Positions 1 to 7,343 of a DNA stretch of 29,668 bases are shown here, one piece after another. Numbering within the stretch: the stretch's first letter is position 1; each line of letters opens with the position of its first letter. The DNA lies in assembly GCA_023458595.1 (NCBI GenBank), contig JAEWYT010000064.1, forward strand, positions 1 to 29,668, written 5' to 3'. The stretch is from Pseudomonadota bacterium. Its GTDB lineage: Bacteria; Pseudomonadota; Alphaproteobacteria; Rhizobiales; Tepidamorphaceae. The position numbers and the translations under genes are program-made. Below the pieces are notes generated by a model that ran no database searches, had not been told where the DNA came from, and saw nothing but the letters and a program-made list of their open reading frames with translations.

Positions 1-932
1 GCTGGGGCGGCGGCGGCTCGGGCAGCGGCGGTTCCGGCACCGGCGGCGGCTCCGGCAGCGGCGGCTCGACCGGCGGCGGAAGCACCCCCGTCCCGGCCAA
101 CCATTTCGAACTCTACGCGGCGCTGCCCAACGCCGACTGGAAGGGCTGCGTGGAAGCGCGTCCCGAGCCGTACGACACCGACGACACGCCGCCGAGCTCG
201 GGCGATCCCGACACCCTGTGGGTTCCGTGGTTCTGGCCCGACGAGCCGGACACCTACGGCTACGCCAACAACTATCTGACCGACGGCATCGGCGGAGACG
301 ACGCGACGAAGCAGGCCTACACCGGCAAATACTCGAACAGCGGCAACATCGACGAATCGGCGCCGAACACGTCGGGTCCCAACAAGGGCTGCGCGCAGCC
401 GCTGCGGCCGCTCACCAACAACAAGCAGGCCATGCTCGGCGACATCGCGCAGATGACGCCGTGGAACGGCGGCGGCACGGACATCGCCCAGGGTCTCGTC
501 TGGGGCTGGCGGGTTCTGTCGCCCACCGAGCCGTTCACCGAGGGCGCCGCCTACAACGATCCGCACACGATGAAGGCGCTCGTGCTCCTGTCGGACGGCG
601 AGAACGTCGTGGTCAGCCAGAACAACACGCTGAACTACTCGGACTACAACCCCTACAACTACATGGCACACCGACGGCTCGGCACGACGAACATCAACAC
701 GGCGGTCGGGCGGGTCAACGACAAGGTGGAGACCCTCTGCGCCCAGGTCAAAGCGAAGGGCATCCGGGTCTACACGATCCTGTTCGACCTGAATTCCTCG
801 AGCCTCCGGACCCTGTTCCGCAACTGCGCGACGGCCCCGAGCCTCTATTTCGACAACCCCTCGCCGAGCCAGCTCCAGAAGGTCTTCGAGGAAATCGCCT
901 ACGATCTGTCGAAGCTTCGTCTGGAAAAATAG
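1..932 (+). CDS. TadG-like pilus assembly protein with vWA-type C-terminus (5' end outside window)
   Basis: The reading frame is open from the first bases (codons begin at position 3), so the gene starts upstream of the window. The visible part opens with a low-complexity Gly/Ser linker of about 25 residues (to about position 90), followed by a segment with the spaced motifs WKGCVEARP, YD, PDTLW and WPDEPD, which I recognise from TadG-family proteins of Rhizobiales. The C-terminal part has a vWA-like alternation ending in ALVLLSDGEN (near 572-604) and GIRVYTILFDL. TadG/TadE proteins are pseudopilin-like parts of the Tad (tight adherence) secretion apparatus, anchored in the inner membrane by an N-terminal helix that lies outside this window. 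The Gly/Ser run probably links two folded parts. No other tad gene is visible, so whether it sits in a tad cluster cannot be judged. Family call good; exact role inferred. Confidence 0.8.
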   Translation, partial: WGGGGSGSGGSGTGGGSGSGGSTGGGSTPVPANHFELYAALPNADWKGCVEARPEPYDTDDTPPSSGDPDTLWVPWFWPDEPDTYGYANNYLTDGIGGDDATKQAYTGKYSNSGNIDESAPNTSGPNKGCAQPLRPLTNNKQAMLGDIAQMTPWNGGGTDIAQGLVWGWRVLSPTEPFTEGAAYNDPHTMKALVLLSDGENVVVSQNNTLNYSDYNPYNYMAHRRLGTTNINTAVGRVNDKVETLCAQVKAKGIRVYTILFDLNSSSLRTLFRNCATAPSLYFDNPSPSQLQKVFEEIAYDLSKLRLEK

Positions 933-960
933 AACGACAGGCACGACCTCGCGTTCCCGT

Positions 961-993
961 CCCGCCCCAAGGCGGGGCGGGCCGCTTTTTCTT
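961..993 (+). terminator. Rho-independent terminator after the TadG-like gene
   Basis: An 8-bp perfect stem (961-968 with 974-981, all G/C) closes a 5-nt loop and is followed within five bases by a run of five T (986-990) and two more at 992-993. It lies 28 bases after the TAG stop of the TadG-like gene and fits an intrinsic terminator for it. Confidence 0.85.
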
Positions 994-1000
994 CAAGCCC

Positions 1001-1433
1001 TCTCCATCCGCCGTTCTTGCCACCGTCCCGAAGTCCGGTTCCTCGCCGGGCGCAAGAGCCCGTCGTCCCGCCGGCGCGTGCGTCCACGCCTGCCGAGGGC
1101 AAGCGGACCCGGTGCGAAACGGCGCGGCGACGTTCATTGCGGGGACAAGCGCCACAACGGCGGCCTGAACGGTTGCCGCCGGCCGATCTTTCGAGATACG
1201 AAGCACCGCGTCGAATTATCCCGGCTCAGGATTCCACGTGCGGTCTCCCGGTCGAAGCGGTGTTTCCGCGCGGATCCTGCGAGAAGGGGGCTTCGATTGC
1301 CGCCAAGACTACGAAAGCCGATGACGAATGCCGCCGCCTGACGTCGACTCTTTCGCCCGAACCGAAAGATTGCACGGCGTCATTTCGGCATTTATCGGTT
1401 GACTTCGACAGTCCGAACCGGTTTTCGGGACAC
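1001..1433. other. Gene-free spacer, 433 bases
   Basis: The frame of the downstream hydrolase stays open here from 1017, but its translation is rich in Arg/Pro/Ser with no fold-like pattern, so I read it as non-coding leader. A weak promoter-like TTGACT at 1399-1404 precedes the ATG at 1434, but no convincing -10 box follows at the usual spacing. An imperfect palindrome lies around 1413-1428. Nothing else is recognisable. Confidence 0.5.
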
Positions 1434-2678
1434 ATGACAGCGACCCCCGACACTGTCGCCAAACGTTGCGTCGTATTCCTGGGAGGATACGAGGACGCGT
1501 CCGCGAGCCAGCAGTTCGGCCGGTTCAGGAGAGAGATCGGCCGGTTCGAGCAGACGTGGAACGTGAAGGCGGCGGTCGACGAGCCCGTCGCCGAAGGGAG
1601 CCCCGCCGTCCAGCTTTGGCCGGTCGTCACCGAGGGCCCGAACTGGCGCGTCGAGACGGAGTTCCACTACTACTCCTGGAACGATCTCATCGAGGAGGAT
1701 TTCGCGCGGCCGGATTGGCGGGCCATCCCCTCGGGCATCGGCGCGCTTCTCGACTTCATCCTGACCGGAACGGCACTGCGCTACATCGTCGTCGCCTGGC
1801 GGTACTGGCTGTTCGCCATCTATCCCTTCGCGCTGACGCTCCTGTTCGCCGCCGTCGCTGCGCTGATCGTCCGCGGCATCGCCGGCCTCGGCGTTCCGGT
1901 GCCGTGGTATCTGGGCGTCCCGCTCGGCCTCGCCCTGTTCTGGGGGCTCGCGCGATGGCCCGGCGACAGGCTGCGCTACCGTTACATGCTGAACGACTGG
2001 CGCTTCGCCAGCGCCATCGCCCGGGGCCGCCGGCGAAGCTACATCGAGCGCCTCGACACGTTCTCCAAGGCGCTCGCAGCGACGATGCGCGAGACGGACG
2101 CCGACGAGATCCTTCTCGTCGGCCACAGCCTCGGCGCGGTTCTGGCGGTCGAGACGCTGTCCGCGGCGATCGAGAGCAGCCCCGGCATCGTCGGCAGGGC
2201 CCCGCCGGTCACGCTGATGACGGTCGGATCCTCGCTGCTCAAGATCGCCCTGCATCCGGGAGCGAAGGGCCTGCGCGATGCGATCGGGCGCGTGCTGAAC
2301 ACGACCGATGTCGCCTGGATCGACTACACCGCGCTGGTCGACCCCCTGAACTTCTACCGGACGGATCCGGGAAAGGTGCTGCGGCTGAAGGCCCCGCGCA
2401 GCCCGGTGATCCGCACCGTCAGGGTTCGCGCCATGCTCGGCGAGGACTCCTATCAGCTGTTCAAGGGGAACTTCCTGCGCCTGCACCGGCAGTTCGTGAT
2501 GGGCAACGGGGCGCGCTACCACTACGACTTCTTCATGTCCTGCTGCGGACCGATGACGCAGGCCGCCCGCATCGCCGACATGCGGCTGTCGACGGAGAAT
2601 TTCGCCGAGGACGGCAGCTACCTGCCCGCCCGTTGCCGGGAAGCGGATACGACGACGGCGGCGAGGGCGGCGCGATGA
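1434..2678 (+). CDS. Membrane-associated alpha/beta-hydrolase-like (lipase-type) protein, 414 aa
   Basis: The nucleophile-elbow motif GHSLG is at residues 230-234 (Ser232), preceded by the beta-strand ILLV, as in class 3 lipases and other serine hydrolases. Before it, residues about 115-170 form two hydrophobic segments separated by a short Gly/Pro turn, so the catalytic part is probably held at the inner membrane. The N-terminus (VVFLGGYEDA, then a Trp/Tyr-rich stretch) does not resemble a signal peptide. I chose the ATG at 1434 because the translation becomes protein-like there; an earlier in-frame start at 1017 would add a non-protein-like stretch. The Asp and His of a triad cannot be assigned with certainty; candidates are Asp in WIDYTALVDP and His in YHYDFF. 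The stop overlaps the start of the next gene by 4 bases (ATGA), indicating translational coupling. Substrate unknown. Confidence 0.7.
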   Translation: MTATPDTVAKRCVVFLGGYEDASASQQFGRFRREIGRFEQTWNVKAAVDEPVAEGSPAVQLWPVVTEGPNWRVETEFHYYSWNDLIEEDFARPDWRAIPSGIGALLDFILTGTALRYIVVAWRYWLFAIYPFALTLLFAAVAALIVRGIAGLGVPVPWYLGVPLGLALFWGLARWPGDRLRYRYMLNDWRFASAIARGRRRSYIERLDTFSKALAATMRETDADEILLVGHSLGAVLAVETLSAAIESSPGIVGRAPPVTLMTVGSSLLKIALHPGAKGLRDAIGRVLNTTDVAWIDYTALVDPLNFYRTDPGKVLRLKAPRSPVIRTVRVRAMLGEDSYQLFKGNFLRLHRQFVMGNGARYHYDFFMSCCGPMTQAARIADMRLSTENFAEDGSYLPARCREADTTTAARAAR

Positions 2679-3259
2679 CGCCGCATGTCGCCGAGATCGT
2701 CTGGGCGATCGGCGCGATCGGCTGGTACGTGATCCGCTATCCGCACGAGCGCCGCTCGCGGCGCACGGCGGTCAGGCGCGACAAGGCGGATCTCACGGAA
2801 ATCGTGCTGATGTCGATCTCGGCGGCAGGGCTCGGCATCGTGCCGGTCGCCTATATTGCGACCGGCTTCGGCGGATTCGGCGACTATCCGTTCTCGCCCC
2901 TCTTCGGCTGGATCGGCACGGCCCTGTTCGCCTTCGCGCTCTACCTCTTCTATCGCACCCACCGGGATCTCGGCCGCAACTGGTCGGTAACGCTCAAGGT
3001 CCGCGAGGCGCACAGGCTGATCACCGAGGGCGTCTACGCCTATGTGCGCCACCCGATGTACACCGCCTTCTTCCTGTGGTCGCTGGCGCAGGCCTTCCTG
3101 CTGCCCAACTGGATCGCCGGACTGTCGGGCCTCGTCGGCTTCGGCACGCTGTACCTCTTCCGCGTCAACCGCGAGGAATCGATGATGCTGGAAACCTTCG
3201 GCGAGGACTACAGGCGCTACCGCGAGCGGACGAAGCGCCTGGTACCGTGGGTGTACTGA
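2675..3259 (+). CDS. Isoprenylcysteine carboxyl methyltransferase / phospholipid methyltransferase-like membrane protein, 194 aa
   Basis: The C-terminal half carries the signature of the bacterial ICMT/PEMT-like superfamily: GRNWSVTLKV, GVYAYVRHPMYTAFFLW, and E-x-M-L-x-x-FG-x-x-Y-x-x-Y near the end. The RHPMY and final acidic/FG segments form the SAM pocket in this family. About four hydrophobic segments are visible (near residues 5-20, 40-62, 75-92, and a longer paired stretch after RHPMY), so it is an integral inner-membrane enzyme. Bacterial members methylate varied lipids or small molecules and the substrate cannot be read from sequence. The start ATG overlaps the stop of the hydrolase gene by 4 bases, which supports both that start and a functional link to the membrane-associated hydrolase. 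Confidence 0.85.
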   Translation: MTPHVAEIVWAIGAIGWYVIRYPHERRSRRTAVRRDKADLTEIVLMSISAAGLGIVPVAYIATGFGGFGDYPFSPLFGWIGTALFAFALYLFYRTHRDLGRNWSVTLKVREAHRLITEGVYAYVRHPMYTAFFLWSLAQAFLLPNWIAGLSGLVGFGTLYLFRVNREESMMLETFGEDYRRYRERTKRLVPWVY

Positions 3260-3281
3260 CCGGCTCGAGAGGTCTTCGACC

Positions 3282-4028
3282 ATGGTGCGCGAACGGCTGG
3301 ACGAGGCTCTGGTGCGGCGCGGACTGGCGCCGAGCCGGGCACGCGCCCGCGACGCGATCTTGCGCGGCTGCGTCAGCGTCGACGGACGCGCCGCCGACAA
3401 GGCCGGCGCGCAGGTCGCTGAGAGTTCCTTGATACTGGTCGCGGATCCGGCGCTGGAATGGGTGTCGCGGGCGGCGCTGAAGCTCGTCGCCGGGCTCGAC
3501 GCCTTCGGCTTCGACGTCTCGGGCAAGACCTGCCTCGACATCGGCGCCTCGACCGGCGGCTTCACCCAGGTGCTGCTCGCCCGCGGCGCGGCGCGCGTCC
3601 ATGCGATCGACGTCGGCCACGGCCAGCTCGCCGGCGAAGTTGCCGAGGATCCGCGCGTGATCGGCCACGAGGGACTGAACGCGCGCGATCTCACCGCCGA
3701 AGACGTGCGCGATCCGGTCGAGGCGATCGTCTGCGACGTCAGCTTCATCTCGCTGAAGCTGACGCTGCCCCCTGCCCTGGCGCTCGCCGTTCCGGGCGCG
3801 GTGCTGGTCGCGCTCGTCAAGCCGCAGTTCGAGGTCGGCCGCGAGGCGCTCGGCAAGGGCGGCATCGTGCGCGATCCGGCGGACGCGGAGCGGGCGGCGA
3901 ACGGGATCGCCGCATGGCTCGCCGCGCAGGGCTGGACAGTCGCCGGGCCGATCCCCTCGCCGATTTCCGGCGGAGACGGCAACCGCGAGTTCCTGCTCGG
4001 CGCGCGCAAGGACGGCGGCAATGGCTAG
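3282..4028 (+). CDS. tlyA: TlyA-family rRNA (cytidine-2'-O)-methyltransferase, 248 aa
   Basis: The N-terminal ~60 residues form an S4 RNA-binding domain (RLDEALVRRGL, ARDAILRGCVSVDG). The rest is an FtsJ/RrmJ-type SAM-dependent fold with CLDIGASTGGFTQVLL as SAM motif I, CDVSFISLKL, and LVKPQFEVGRE carrying the conserved Lys. TlyA methylates the 2'-OH of cytidines in 16S and/or 23S rRNA; whether this is the long (TlyA-I) or short (TlyA-II) substrate type cannot be settled here. It can also be annotated as a haemolysin-like protein, a historical name. The start follows a weak GAGAGG 5' of the ATG. Its last 8 bases overlap the next RNA methyltransferase, so the two are co-translated. Confidence 0.93.
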   Translation: MVRERLDEALVRRGLAPSRARARDAILRGCVSVDGRAADKAGAQVAESSLILVADPALEWVSRAALKLVAGLDAFGFDVSGKTCLDIGASTGGFTQVLLARGAARVHAIDVGHGQLAGEVAEDPRVIGHEGLNARDLTAEDVRDPVEAIVCDVSFISLKLTLPPALALAVPGAVLVALVKPQFEVGREALGKGGIVRDPADAERAANGIAAWLAAQGWTVAGPIPSPISGGDGNREFLLGARKDGGNG

Positions 4029-5265
4029 GACGACCGTCGAGACCGTCTCGATCACGCGGCTCGGCCATCTCGGCGACGGCATCGCCGAGACCGAAGACGG
4101 GCCGGTATTCGTGCCGCTCACCCTGCCCGGCGAGCGCGTCGAGATCGAGCGGACCGGAGATCGGGGCAGGCTCCTCAGGATCTTCGAATCGAGCCCCGCC
4201 CGCACCGCGCCCGTCTGCAGGCACTTCGGCGCCTGCGGCGGCTGCTCGCTCCAGCACATGAAGTCCAAGGCGTATCTCGCCTGGAAGCGCGAGCAGTTGC
4301 GCGTCCCGCTCGCCCAGCGCGGCCTCGAAGCGCCGGTCGAGGCGGCGGAGCCGGTGCCGATCGGCTCGCGCCGGCGCGCCGTGTTCGCGGCAAGGCGCGT
4401 CGGCAGGCAGGCGCTGTTCGGCTACCACGCGCGCCACAGCAACCGGATCATCGCGATCTCCGAATGCCCGATCCTGAAGCCCGAGATCGCCGCCGTGCTG
4501 CCCGGCCTCGCCAAGCTCGCCGGGCCGCTGACCCCGCTCAAGGGCGAGGTCCGGATCGGCGTGACGGCGACGGAAGCCGGCCTCGACGTCGCCTTCGAAG
4601 GGCCGCGCCCGCGCCCGCCCGCGCTGGTGGCGCTCGCGGTGCCGCTGCTGCAGAAGCTCGGCATCGCACGGCTTTCGATCGCCGGCGAGCCGATCATGAC
4701 CTTCGCCGACCCGATCGTGCGGATCGACGGCGCGGAGATCGTGCTGCCGCCGCTCGCCTTCCTGCAGGCGGCAGCCGTCGCCGAGGGGGTGATGGGCCGG
4801 CTCGTCCTGGAAGGGGTCGAGGGCGGCCGCCGCATAGCCGACCTCTACGCCGGCGTCGGCACCTTCACGCTGCGGCTCGCCAGGCAGGCCCGGGTGCTCG
4901 CGGTCGAAGGCGACGGGGCAGCGCTCGACGCGCTCGCGCTCGCCGCCAGGCGCGCCCCGGGCCTGAAGCCCGTCGAGACGCTCAGGCGCGACCTCGCGCG
5001 CATGCCGCTGAGCGCGCACGAGCTCGCGGGCTTCGATGCGGTGGTGTTCGATCCGCCGCGTGCCGGCGCCGACGCCCAGGCCGCCGAGATCGCCGCCTCG
5101 GGCGTGCCGAAGGTGGCAGCGGTCTCCTGCAACCCGGCGACGCTCGCCCGCGACCTCAGGACCCTCGTCGACGGCGGCTACCGGATCGACAGGGTCACGC
5201 CGGTGGATCAGTTCCTGTTTTCGCCCCATATTGAGGCCGTCGTTCAGCTTTCGCGCGACGACTGA
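4021..5265 (+). CDS. TRAM-domain [4Fe-4S] RNA (uracil-C5) methyltransferase, RlmD/RumA-like, 414 aa
   Basis: Residues 1-60 form a TRAM RNA-binding domain. An iron-sulfur cluster set of four Cys follows: C66, C72 and C75 (in CRHFGACGGC) and C149 (in SECPIL). The catalytic half has DLYAGVGTFTLRLA (SAM binding), VFDPPRAGAD, and VSCNPATLARDL with the catalytic Cys at residue 370. This is the complete COG2265 / TrmA-RlmD layout. Members make 5-methyluridine in 23S rRNA or tRNA; the TRAM plus Fe-S arrangement matches the RlmC/RlmD side rather than TrmA, but position specificity is inferred only. The ATG overlaps tlyA by 8 bases. In many Rhizobiales these two genes follow dxs and sit near xseB; here xseB is at 20.7 kb and dxs is absent. 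Confidence 0.92.
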   Translation: MARTTVETVSITRLGHLGDGIAETEDGPVFVPLTLPGERVEIERTGDRGRLLRIFESSPARTAPVCRHFGACGGCSLQHMKSKAYLAWKREQLRVPLAQRGLEAPVEAAEPVPIGSRRRAVFAARRVGRQALFGYHARHSNRIIAISECPILKPEIAAVLPGLAKLAGPLTPLKGEVRIGVTATEAGLDVAFEGPRPRPPALVALAVPLLQKLGIARLSIAGEPIMTFADPIVRIDGAEIVLPPLAFLQAAAVAEGVMGRLVLEGVEGGRRIADLYAGVGTFTLRLARQARVLAVEGDGAALDALALAARRAPGLKPVETLRRDLARMPLSAHELAGFDAVVFDPPRAGADAQAAEIAASGVPKVAAVSCNPATLARDLRTLVDGGYRIDRVTPVDQFLFSPHIEAVVQLSRDD

Positions 5266-5282
5266 CGAACCGGAGCACCGAT

Positions 5283-6347
5283 ATGGCGACTGCGATCGAG
5301 CGGATGGGCCTGCGGGCCGGCTACGGACTGCGCCAGGGCCCCCGGATCGCCTGGTACCTCGCGCACGGCTACGCCATGGGCCGCCTCAGGCGGATGGCCG
5401 AGGAGAAGCACCCGGAGGCCAAACGGACGCGCAAGGCGACGAAGCCGACGCCGGACCGCGACCGGCTGTGGCGCGACCTCGCCGCCCTGTTCGTCCGCGA
5501 CCTCGCCAATGTCGAGGCCGGCATCTATCCGATGCCGAACGACCACGACGGCGCGCTGCCCGTGCGGCTCGACCGCAGCCGCGCCTTCTTCCTCGACCTG
5601 CCGCAGATCTTCGAGCGGCGCCGGGAGGAGCAGCATCAGGAGGTGTTCTCCGACGCGTTCCGCGACCGCTTTCCGCGCTACTACCTGCAGAACTTCCACT
5701 ACCAGTCCGGCGGCTATCTGTCCGAGGGCTCGGCCAAGCTCTACGACCTTCAGGTCGAGGTCCTGTTCAACGGCGCCGCGAACGCCATGCGCCGGCAGGC
5801 GCTCGTGCCTATCCACCGGGTGCTGAAGGGCCGGGACCAGCGCCGGGTCTCGCTGACCGACGTCGCCTGCGGCACCGGCCGCTTCCTGCGCGCCGTCACC
5901 GACGCGTTCCCGGGCCTCCGGCCGACCGGCATCGACCTGTCCGAGCCCTATATCGAGGAAGCCCGCCGTCATCTGAGGCGGCGCGGCCGGACGCGCCTTC
6001 TCGTCGCCAATGCCGAGGCGCTGCCGCTCGCCGACGAGAGCCAGGACGTGGTGACGACCATCTTCCTGTACCACGAGCTGCCGCCCAAGGTGCGCCGCAT
6101 CGTGGCGCGCGAGTTCGCCCGCGTGCTGAAGCCCGGGGGACTGCTGGTGTTCATGGACTCGTTGCAGACGGGCGACGTGCCGGACTACGACGGGCTGCTC
6201 GAGATGTTCCCCGCCGGGTTCCACGAGCCGTTCTACGAGAGCTACACGCGGGAGGACCTGCCCGCCCTGTTCGGCAAGGCGGGGCTCGTGCCGGTATCCT
6301 CCACGGCCGCCTTCGTCTCGAAAGTGCTGGCGTTCAGAAAGCCGTAA
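5283..6347 (+). CDS. Class I SAM-dependent methyltransferase, 354 aa
   Basis: The C-terminal half is a Rossmann methyltransferase: DVACGTGRFLRAV (motif I, glycine-rich loop), GIDLSEPYIEEARR (motif II with the acidic residue for the SAM ribose), VANAEALPLADES (motif III), and LPPKVRRIVAREFARVLKPGGLLVF. This is the UbiE/COQ5-like or methyltransferase type 11 pattern. The N-terminal ~190 residues are specific to this subfamily and include a basic stretch near residues 40-60. Start ATG at 5283 has GGAG a few bases upstream and lies 17 bases after the preceding stop, so it probably belongs to the same transcript. Substrate unknown; lipid, quinone or other small molecules are all possible. Confidence 0.85.
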   Translation: MATAIERMGLRAGYGLRQGPRIAWYLAHGYAMGRLRRMAEEKHPEAKRTRKATKPTPDRDRLWRDLAALFVRDLANVEAGIYPMPNDHDGALPVRLDRSRAFFLDLPQIFERRREEQHQEVFSDAFRDRFPRYYLQNFHYQSGGYLSEGSAKLYDLQVEVLFNGAANAMRRQALVPIHRVLKGRDQRRVSLTDVACGTGRFLRAVTDAFPGLRPTGIDLSEPYIEEARRHLRRRGRTRLLVANAEALPLADESQDVVTTIFLYHELPPKVRRIVAREFARVLKPGGLLVFMDSLQTGDVPDYDGLLEMFPAGFHEPFYESYTREDLPALFGKAGLVPVSSTAAFVSKVLAFRKP

Positions 6348-6433
6348 CATTTCGGCCGCAACTCCGACACAAGGCCCGATCATAGTTCGCGCGGATCGCC
6401 GCAGGGACCGCCTGCGGGCAAGGTCGTCGCATC

Positions 6434-6730
6434 ATGCTCTACGGGCTCATTCTCAAGCCGGCCGCCGTCCTCGCCCTGATCGTCGGGGCGATCACGCTGC
6501 CGACGCCGATACCGGCCGGCATGCCCCTGATCGCGTTCGGCCTCGCCGTCCTCGTCGCCACGAGTTCGACGGCGCGCGGCAGGCTGAAGGCGCTGAGGCG
6601 GCGGTCGGGGCGTTTCGACACGCTGATCCGGCGGGCCGAGCCGATGCTCGCCCGGCCGCTGCGCGTGCCGCTCATGCGCACCCGGCCGACGATCCCGCGG
6701 CCCGAACGGACAGGCGGACGGCGGGGCTGA
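6434..6730 (+). CDS. Small two-helix membrane protein of unknown function, 98 aa
   Basis: The first half holds two hydrophobic segments (about residues 3-22 and 27-47) separated by a Pro-rich turn (LPTPIPAG). The second half is strongly basic, with many Arg, and should lie in the cytoplasm. A turn of Pro and Gly between two short helices is seen in small inner-membrane proteins of the PGPGW type, but the exact motif is not present, so I leave it unnamed. It has its own 86-base upstream gap after the methyltransferase and lies 76 bases before the sigma factor start. Composition and codon use look native, and the frame is free of stops over its length, but I have no family match that I trust. 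Confidence 0.6.
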   Translation: MLYGLILKPAAVLALIVGAITLPTPIPAGMPLIAFGLAVLVATSSTARGRLKALRRRSGRFDTLIRRAEPMLARPLRVPLMRTRPTIPRPERTGGRRG

Positions 6731-6806
6731 CGGCTCATTCCCTTCCCAAACAAAAGTGCGCCCCCCGCCAAGGACTTCCCGACGGCCGTCGTCTAATACT
6801 GTCGAA

Positions 6807-7343
6807 ATGGGCGAGACGAGCGACGCGAACCTGATCGAGCGCGCCGCCGGCGGCGACCGCGAGGCCTTCGCGGCGCTGCTGGAGCGGCACTACGCGTTCA
6901 TCTTCCGCGTCGCCTACAAGTGGTGCCGGAACGTGAGCGAGGCCGAGGACCATGCCCAGGACGTCTGCGTGAAGCTCGGACAGGCGATCCGCAGCTTCGA
7001 CGGCCGCTCGGCGTTCACGAGCTGGCTCTACCGGGTGACGCTGAACACGGTGCGCGACGCGGCCAAGGCGAAGACGCGGCGCGACAGACGCGTCGCCGAG
7101 CTCGCCGTCGTCGCGGACATCGAGGCGCAGGCGAGCGACTGCGGCGATCCGGCAGACGAGCTCTGGGAGGCCGTGGCCCGGCTGCCGGAGGCGGAGCGCG
7201 ACGCCGTGCTGCTCGTCTATTCCGAAGGCCTGAGCCACGCGGAGGCGGGCCGGGTTCTCGGCTGCGCGGAGGGCACGGTGGCCTGGCGGATATCGAAAGC
7301 GAAGGGGCGGCTCAAGAGGCTGCTCGAAGGCGAACTGCAATGA
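6807..7343 (+). CDS. ECF-subfamily RNA polymerase sigma factor, 178 aa
   Basis: Region 2 is visible at residues about 10-85: GDREAFAALLERHYAFIFRVAYKWCRN, then EAEDHAQDVCVKL and AFTSWLYRVTLNTVRD, the core-binding and -10 recognition part. Region 4 is at about residues 120-175: LPEAERDAVLLVYSEGLSHAEAGRVLGCAEGTVAWRISKAKGRLKRLL, a helix-turn-helix for the -35 element. Length fits a minimal two-domain ECF sigma factor. I chose ATG 6807 because ECF region 2 begins shortly after it; an in-frame earlier start at 6756 would add non-conserved residues. The stop overlaps the next gene's ATG (ATGA), so this gene and the membrane vWA gene are translationally coupled, the usual arrangement of an ECF sigma with its anti-sigma. 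Confidence 0.92.
   Translation: MGETSDANLIERAAGGDREAFAALLERHYAFIFRVAYKWCRNVSEAEDHAQDVCVKLGQAIRSFDGRSAFTSWLYRVTLNTVRDAAKAKTRRDRRVAELAVVADIEAQASDCGDPADELWEAVARLPEAERDAVLLVYSEGLSHAEAGRVLGCAEGTVAWRISKAKGRLKRLLEGELQ

Noticed and set aside
1017..1433. N-terminal extension of the lipase-like protein
   Set aside because: The frame is open but the translation is a basic Arg/Pro-rich string with no hydrophobic pattern or signal peptide; high GC makes long open frames common here.
6772..6800. ECF-type autoregulatory promoter (GGACTT and CGTCTAA) before the sigma factor
   Set aside because: The two boxes are only 12 bases apart, too close for the usual ECF spacing, and the start codon follows within about ten bases. 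Not strong enough to list.
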